Assembly: GCA_937862865.1 (NCBI GenBank)
Contig: CALMFJ010000090.1
Coordinates: 1 to 33,105 of the forward strand
From: an uncultured Pseudomonadota bacterium
Lineage (GTDB): Bacteria; Desulfobacterota; Syntrophorhabdia; Syntrophorhabdales; Syntrophorhabdaceae
DNA length: 33,105 bases
Reading direction: 5' to 3'
Positions within the stretch are counted from its first letter, which is position 1, and each line of letters starts with the position of its first letter. The translations under genes and the position numbers were made by a program. Below are positions 31,268 to 33,105 of this stretch, piece by piece. The notes under the pieces are model-generated. The model was not told the DNA's origin and made no database searches. It saw nothing but the letters and a program-made list of their open reading frames with translations.

Positions 31268-31993
31268 CTACGTCAGGTACGGCTCCCACATTTTCGCCGT
31301 TCTCCTGATATAATCCGCGGGAACGCCTTTCATGATCTGGTTATGGCCGGGAAGGAGGATGTCCACGTCAAGTTTGGCAAGTCTGTCGAGGGAGTCTTTC
31401 AGCCGGGACGCATCCGCACCGTAGAGGTCGAAACGGCCGATGGCGTAATCCGCATATATCACGTCCCCGGGAATAAGGATCTTCGCCACCGGCTCATACA
31501 GGGCGATCCCGCCCATCGAATGACCGGGGATGAACACGACATCCCATATCATCCCGCCGATCTCAAAAGTCTCTCCCCCCTCCAGCCTGCGGTCGACCTT
31601 GAATTTAAACGCACTGTTGCCAAGGCCGAACTGCATCTGGCACATGCTCTTGAACATCTCCATACCGTACACAGCCCTGTCATCCCCCTTTTCCAGAAGG
31701 TCCGCCTCGAGGCTGTGCACCCACAGTTCCGCCTCGGGAAAATTCTTCTGGAGCTCGGCGAGGCACCCTATATGATCGAGGTGAGTATGGGTCATAATGA
31801 TCCTCTTGATATCTTCCGGCCGGACCCCTAGCTCGAGTATTGCATGCGCCTTGTAGCTCCCCTTCCCGGTGAGCCCCGCATCGACGATAGAGAGATCGCC
31901 GGACTCCGGGTTGCCGATGAGATACACGTGAGAATCGGGAATGAACTCATCCTGACCGGGAATGAACTGGACACCTTTATAGACCTGCGGCAT
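31268..31993 (-). CDS. Metallo-beta-lactamase-fold hydrolase (glyoxalase II-like)
   Basis: 241-aa cytosolic protein. It has IVDAGLTGKGSYK, the metal motif THTHLDHIG (His69, His71, Asp73, His74), PGHSMGGIALYEP with the third-site His, PGDVIYADYAIG with the bridging Asp, and LLPGHN with the last His. All ligands of a binuclear site are present. Its sequence differs clearly from the other metallo-beta-lactamase protein of this window. AAAGGAG precedes the ATG and a near-consensus promoter lies upstream. It is first in the operon with the binding protein and PP2C receptor. Substrate unknown; thioester or lactone hydrolysis is typical of the family. Confidence 0.9.
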   Translation of the reverse strand: MPQVYKGVQFIPGQDEFIPDSHVYLIGNPESGDLSIVDAGLTGKGSYKAHAILELGVRPEDIKRIIMTHTHLDHIGCLAELQKNFPEAELWVHSLEADLLEKGDDRAVYGMEMFKSMCQMQFGLGNSAFKFKVDRRLEGGETFEIGGMIWDVVFIPGHSMGGIALYEPVAKILIPGDVIYADYAIGRFDLYGADASRLKDSLDRLAKLDVDILLPGHNQIMKGVPADYIRRTAKMWEPYLT

Positions 31994-32055
31994 GTGGGAA
32001 CTCCTTTATCGATATTCTTCTTTTTTTCTCGACCGCTCCTGGATGCGTATGACAC

Positions 32056-32084
32056 ATATTAGATAAGTGGGTGTGCATTGTCAA
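32056..32084 (-). promoter_or_regulatory. Sigma70 promoter of the hydrolase/binding-protein/PP2C operon
   Basis: Minus strand TTGACA (32079-32084), 17 bases, TAATAT (32056-32061). The leader to ATG 31993 is about 55 bases. Confidence 0.7.
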
Positions 32085-32195
32085 GGAAGTTCGCCGGAGC
32101 CCTCAAAGCGTGCATTTATGGCATGTTTCACCGGGATGGGGCCCCCGTGAATGTGATACAATATACTATGCGCGGAACATAAAAAAGGAGATGCC

Positions 32196-32957
32196 ATGGA
32201 CAAAAAACTCAGGGAAACATTTATGAAGAACTGGGGTAAGTATTTCACCGGCGCAGCGTTGCCGATAGTCTTCTTTTACAGTGACACCGAAGGGAACGCC
32301 TCACGGGTAAAGGGCCCGAAAGATGCCACGGAGCACCGGTGCGTCATCGCTGATATTGCGCGTGCAGCAAAAGGGCGCTCACTCGCCTTTCATGCCGGAT
32401 CGATCGGATGCGAAGGCGGCAGGCGGTACCTCGGGTTCAGCGCGGTCCTTCGCCCCAATTTCGAATATTTCCTCTCCTGCGGTATCCCCGGCGAGATGGA
32501 AGGAGAGAGATACAAGAAATCCCCGGAGCTCGTAAGTCAGACAATGAAGAGCTCACCGAAACTTGAAGCGCCCGCACCATTCATAATCTTCAAACCGTGG
32601 GACAAGGTCAGCGAAGATGAGGAACCGGAAGCCGTGATATTTTTCGGCACACCCGACGTAATCTCGGGGCTTTTCACCCTCGCCAACTATGACGAAGCAG
32701 AGCCGAACGCGGTCTTCTCACCTTTCGGTGCAGGATGTTCGACCATAGTCACATACCCATACCTGGAAAAAAGGTCCGCACGGCCGCGATGCGTCCTCGG
32801 CATGTTCGACATCTCCGCCCGTCCGTGCGTCGCCGCTAACACGTTCACCTTCGCGGCCCCTTTCAATAAATTCCTCCGGATGGCCGACAACATGGATGAA
32901 AGCTTTTTGACAACAGAGAACTGGAAGATGGTGAAGAAACGGCTCACTCGATCGTAA
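32196..32957 (+). CDS. DUF169 family protein
   Basis: 253-aa cytosolic protein. It has LPIVFFYSDTEG near the N-terminus, HRCVIADIARAAKGRSLAFHAGSIGCEGGRRYLGF (about 47-81), FIIFKPWDKV, a central VIFFGTPDVISGLFTLANYD, and FSPFGAGCSTIVTYPY near the end. These are the recurring blocks of DUF169 proteins, which are common in anaerobic bacteria and archaea and have conserved cysteines (here in HRCVI, IGCEGG and GAGCST) suggesting a metal or redox role. The function is not established. GGAG precedes the ATG. The stop TAA lies inside the first unit of a family C heptad array. Confidence 0.88.
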   Translation: MDKKLRETFMKNWGKYFTGAALPIVFFYSDTEGNASRVKGPKDATEHRCVIADIARAAKGRSLAFHAGSIGCEGGRRYLGFSAVLRPNFEYFLSCGIPGEMEGERYKKSPELVSQTMKSSPKLEAPAPFIIFKPWDKVSEDEEPEAVIFFGTPDVISGLFTLANYDEAEPNAVFSPFGAGCSTIVTYPYLEKRSARPRCVLGMFDISARPCVAANTFTFAAPFNKFLRMADNMDESFLTTENWKMVKKRLTRS

Positions 32958-32979
32958 GTCGTCTGTCGTAAGGTGTAAA
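32952..32979. repeat. Family C heptad repeats containing the stop codon of the DUF169 gene
   Basis: TCGTAAG (32952-32958), TCGTCTG, TCGTAAG, GTGTAAA. The TAA at 32955-32957 is the stop codon and TCG is the last codon. Confidence 0.8.
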
Positions 32980-32984
32980 AGACC

Positions 32985-33089
32985 GTTCTACGTTCTACGT
33001 TCCGCGTTCTACGTTGAAAAGACCGGAACTGATACAGGGAGCTTCTTAACGTAGAACGTAGAACGTAGAACGCGGAACGTAGAACCTCA
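32985..33089. repeat. Family A heptad repeats, long inverted pair
   Basis: The left arm (32985-33015) is four and a half units in the CTACGTT orientation. The right arm (33048-33089) reads AACGTAG, AACGTAG, AACGTAG, AACGCGG, AACGTAG, AACCTCA. Two AACGTAG units flanking one AACGCGG, plus three bases, are a perfect 24-bp inverted match, including the variant unit. The 32-base loop shows nothing else. Confidence 0.9.
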
Positions 33090-33105
33090 CACATCTTACT
33101 GTCTT

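Overview
The window is a dense bacterial chromosome segment of moderately high GC, with Shine-Dalgarno starts, sigma70-like promoters, many 1-4 base gene overlaps and no insertion sequence, phage or plasmid genes. Molybdenum cofactor genes, a queA-tgt-yajC run joined to an rpsF-rpsR-rplI-dnaB-pgsA run, DUF169 and MEDS-domain proteins, and single-gene partner-switching signalling point to an anaerobic Gram-negative bacterium of the old Deltaproteobacteria (Desulfobacterota), perhaps Syntrophorhabdus-like. That placement is inferred from gene content only.

Layout. 1-200: tRNA-Lys and tRNA-Glu (minus). 275-3761: nadC-nadA-nadB, de novo NAD synthesis from aspartate. 3857-7081 (minus): moaA, moaC and mogA for molybdopterin, followed by a PH-domain membrane protein and a small exported protein. 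7255-8953: a PIN/NYN protein and a MetX-like exported hydrolase. 9058-11189 (minus): a MEDS-PAS-PAS sensor, a zinc-ribbon membrane protein and tRNA-Leu. 11198-14492 (minus): gap-pgk-tpiA-secG from one strong promoter. 14624-20384 (minus): a nine-gene run queA-tgt-yajC-rpsF-ssb/priB-like-rpsR-rplI-dnaB-pgsA. 20636-22064: a cytidylate-kinase-like protein and a flavin reductase, convergent. 22192-25811: a five-gene accessory operon (small membrane protein, ParB-like protein, SPL-like radical SAM enzyme, SDR oxidoreductase, DUF4013 membrane protein). 25875-25950: tRNA-His. 26115-31993: a signalling island with an STAS antagonist, an RsbW-like kinase, two metallo-beta-lactamase-fold proteins, a solitary NMT1-like binding protein and a dCache-HAMP-PP2C phosphatase. 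32196-32957: a DUF169 protein.

Two loci could be undescribed systems. One is the operon in which a ParB-like DNA-binding protein is translationally coupled to a spore-photoproduct-lyase-like radical SAM protein. The other is the partner-switching island, where a lone periplasmic binding protein is coupled to the receptor phosphatase.

The most unusual feature at sequence level is a set of degenerate 7-bp tandem repeats in three families: A (AACGTAG), B (GGGCTAT/GGGCGAT) and C (CGTAAGT). They occur only in gaps between genes, often as inverted pairs that can fold into long hairpins. In several cases the stop codon of the neighbouring gene lies inside the first unit. Each family carries a stop codon in one orientation; because 7 is not a multiple of 3, a few perfect units would close all three frames. 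A separate 33-34 bp hairpin repeat occurs three times, with one compensatory base-pair change.
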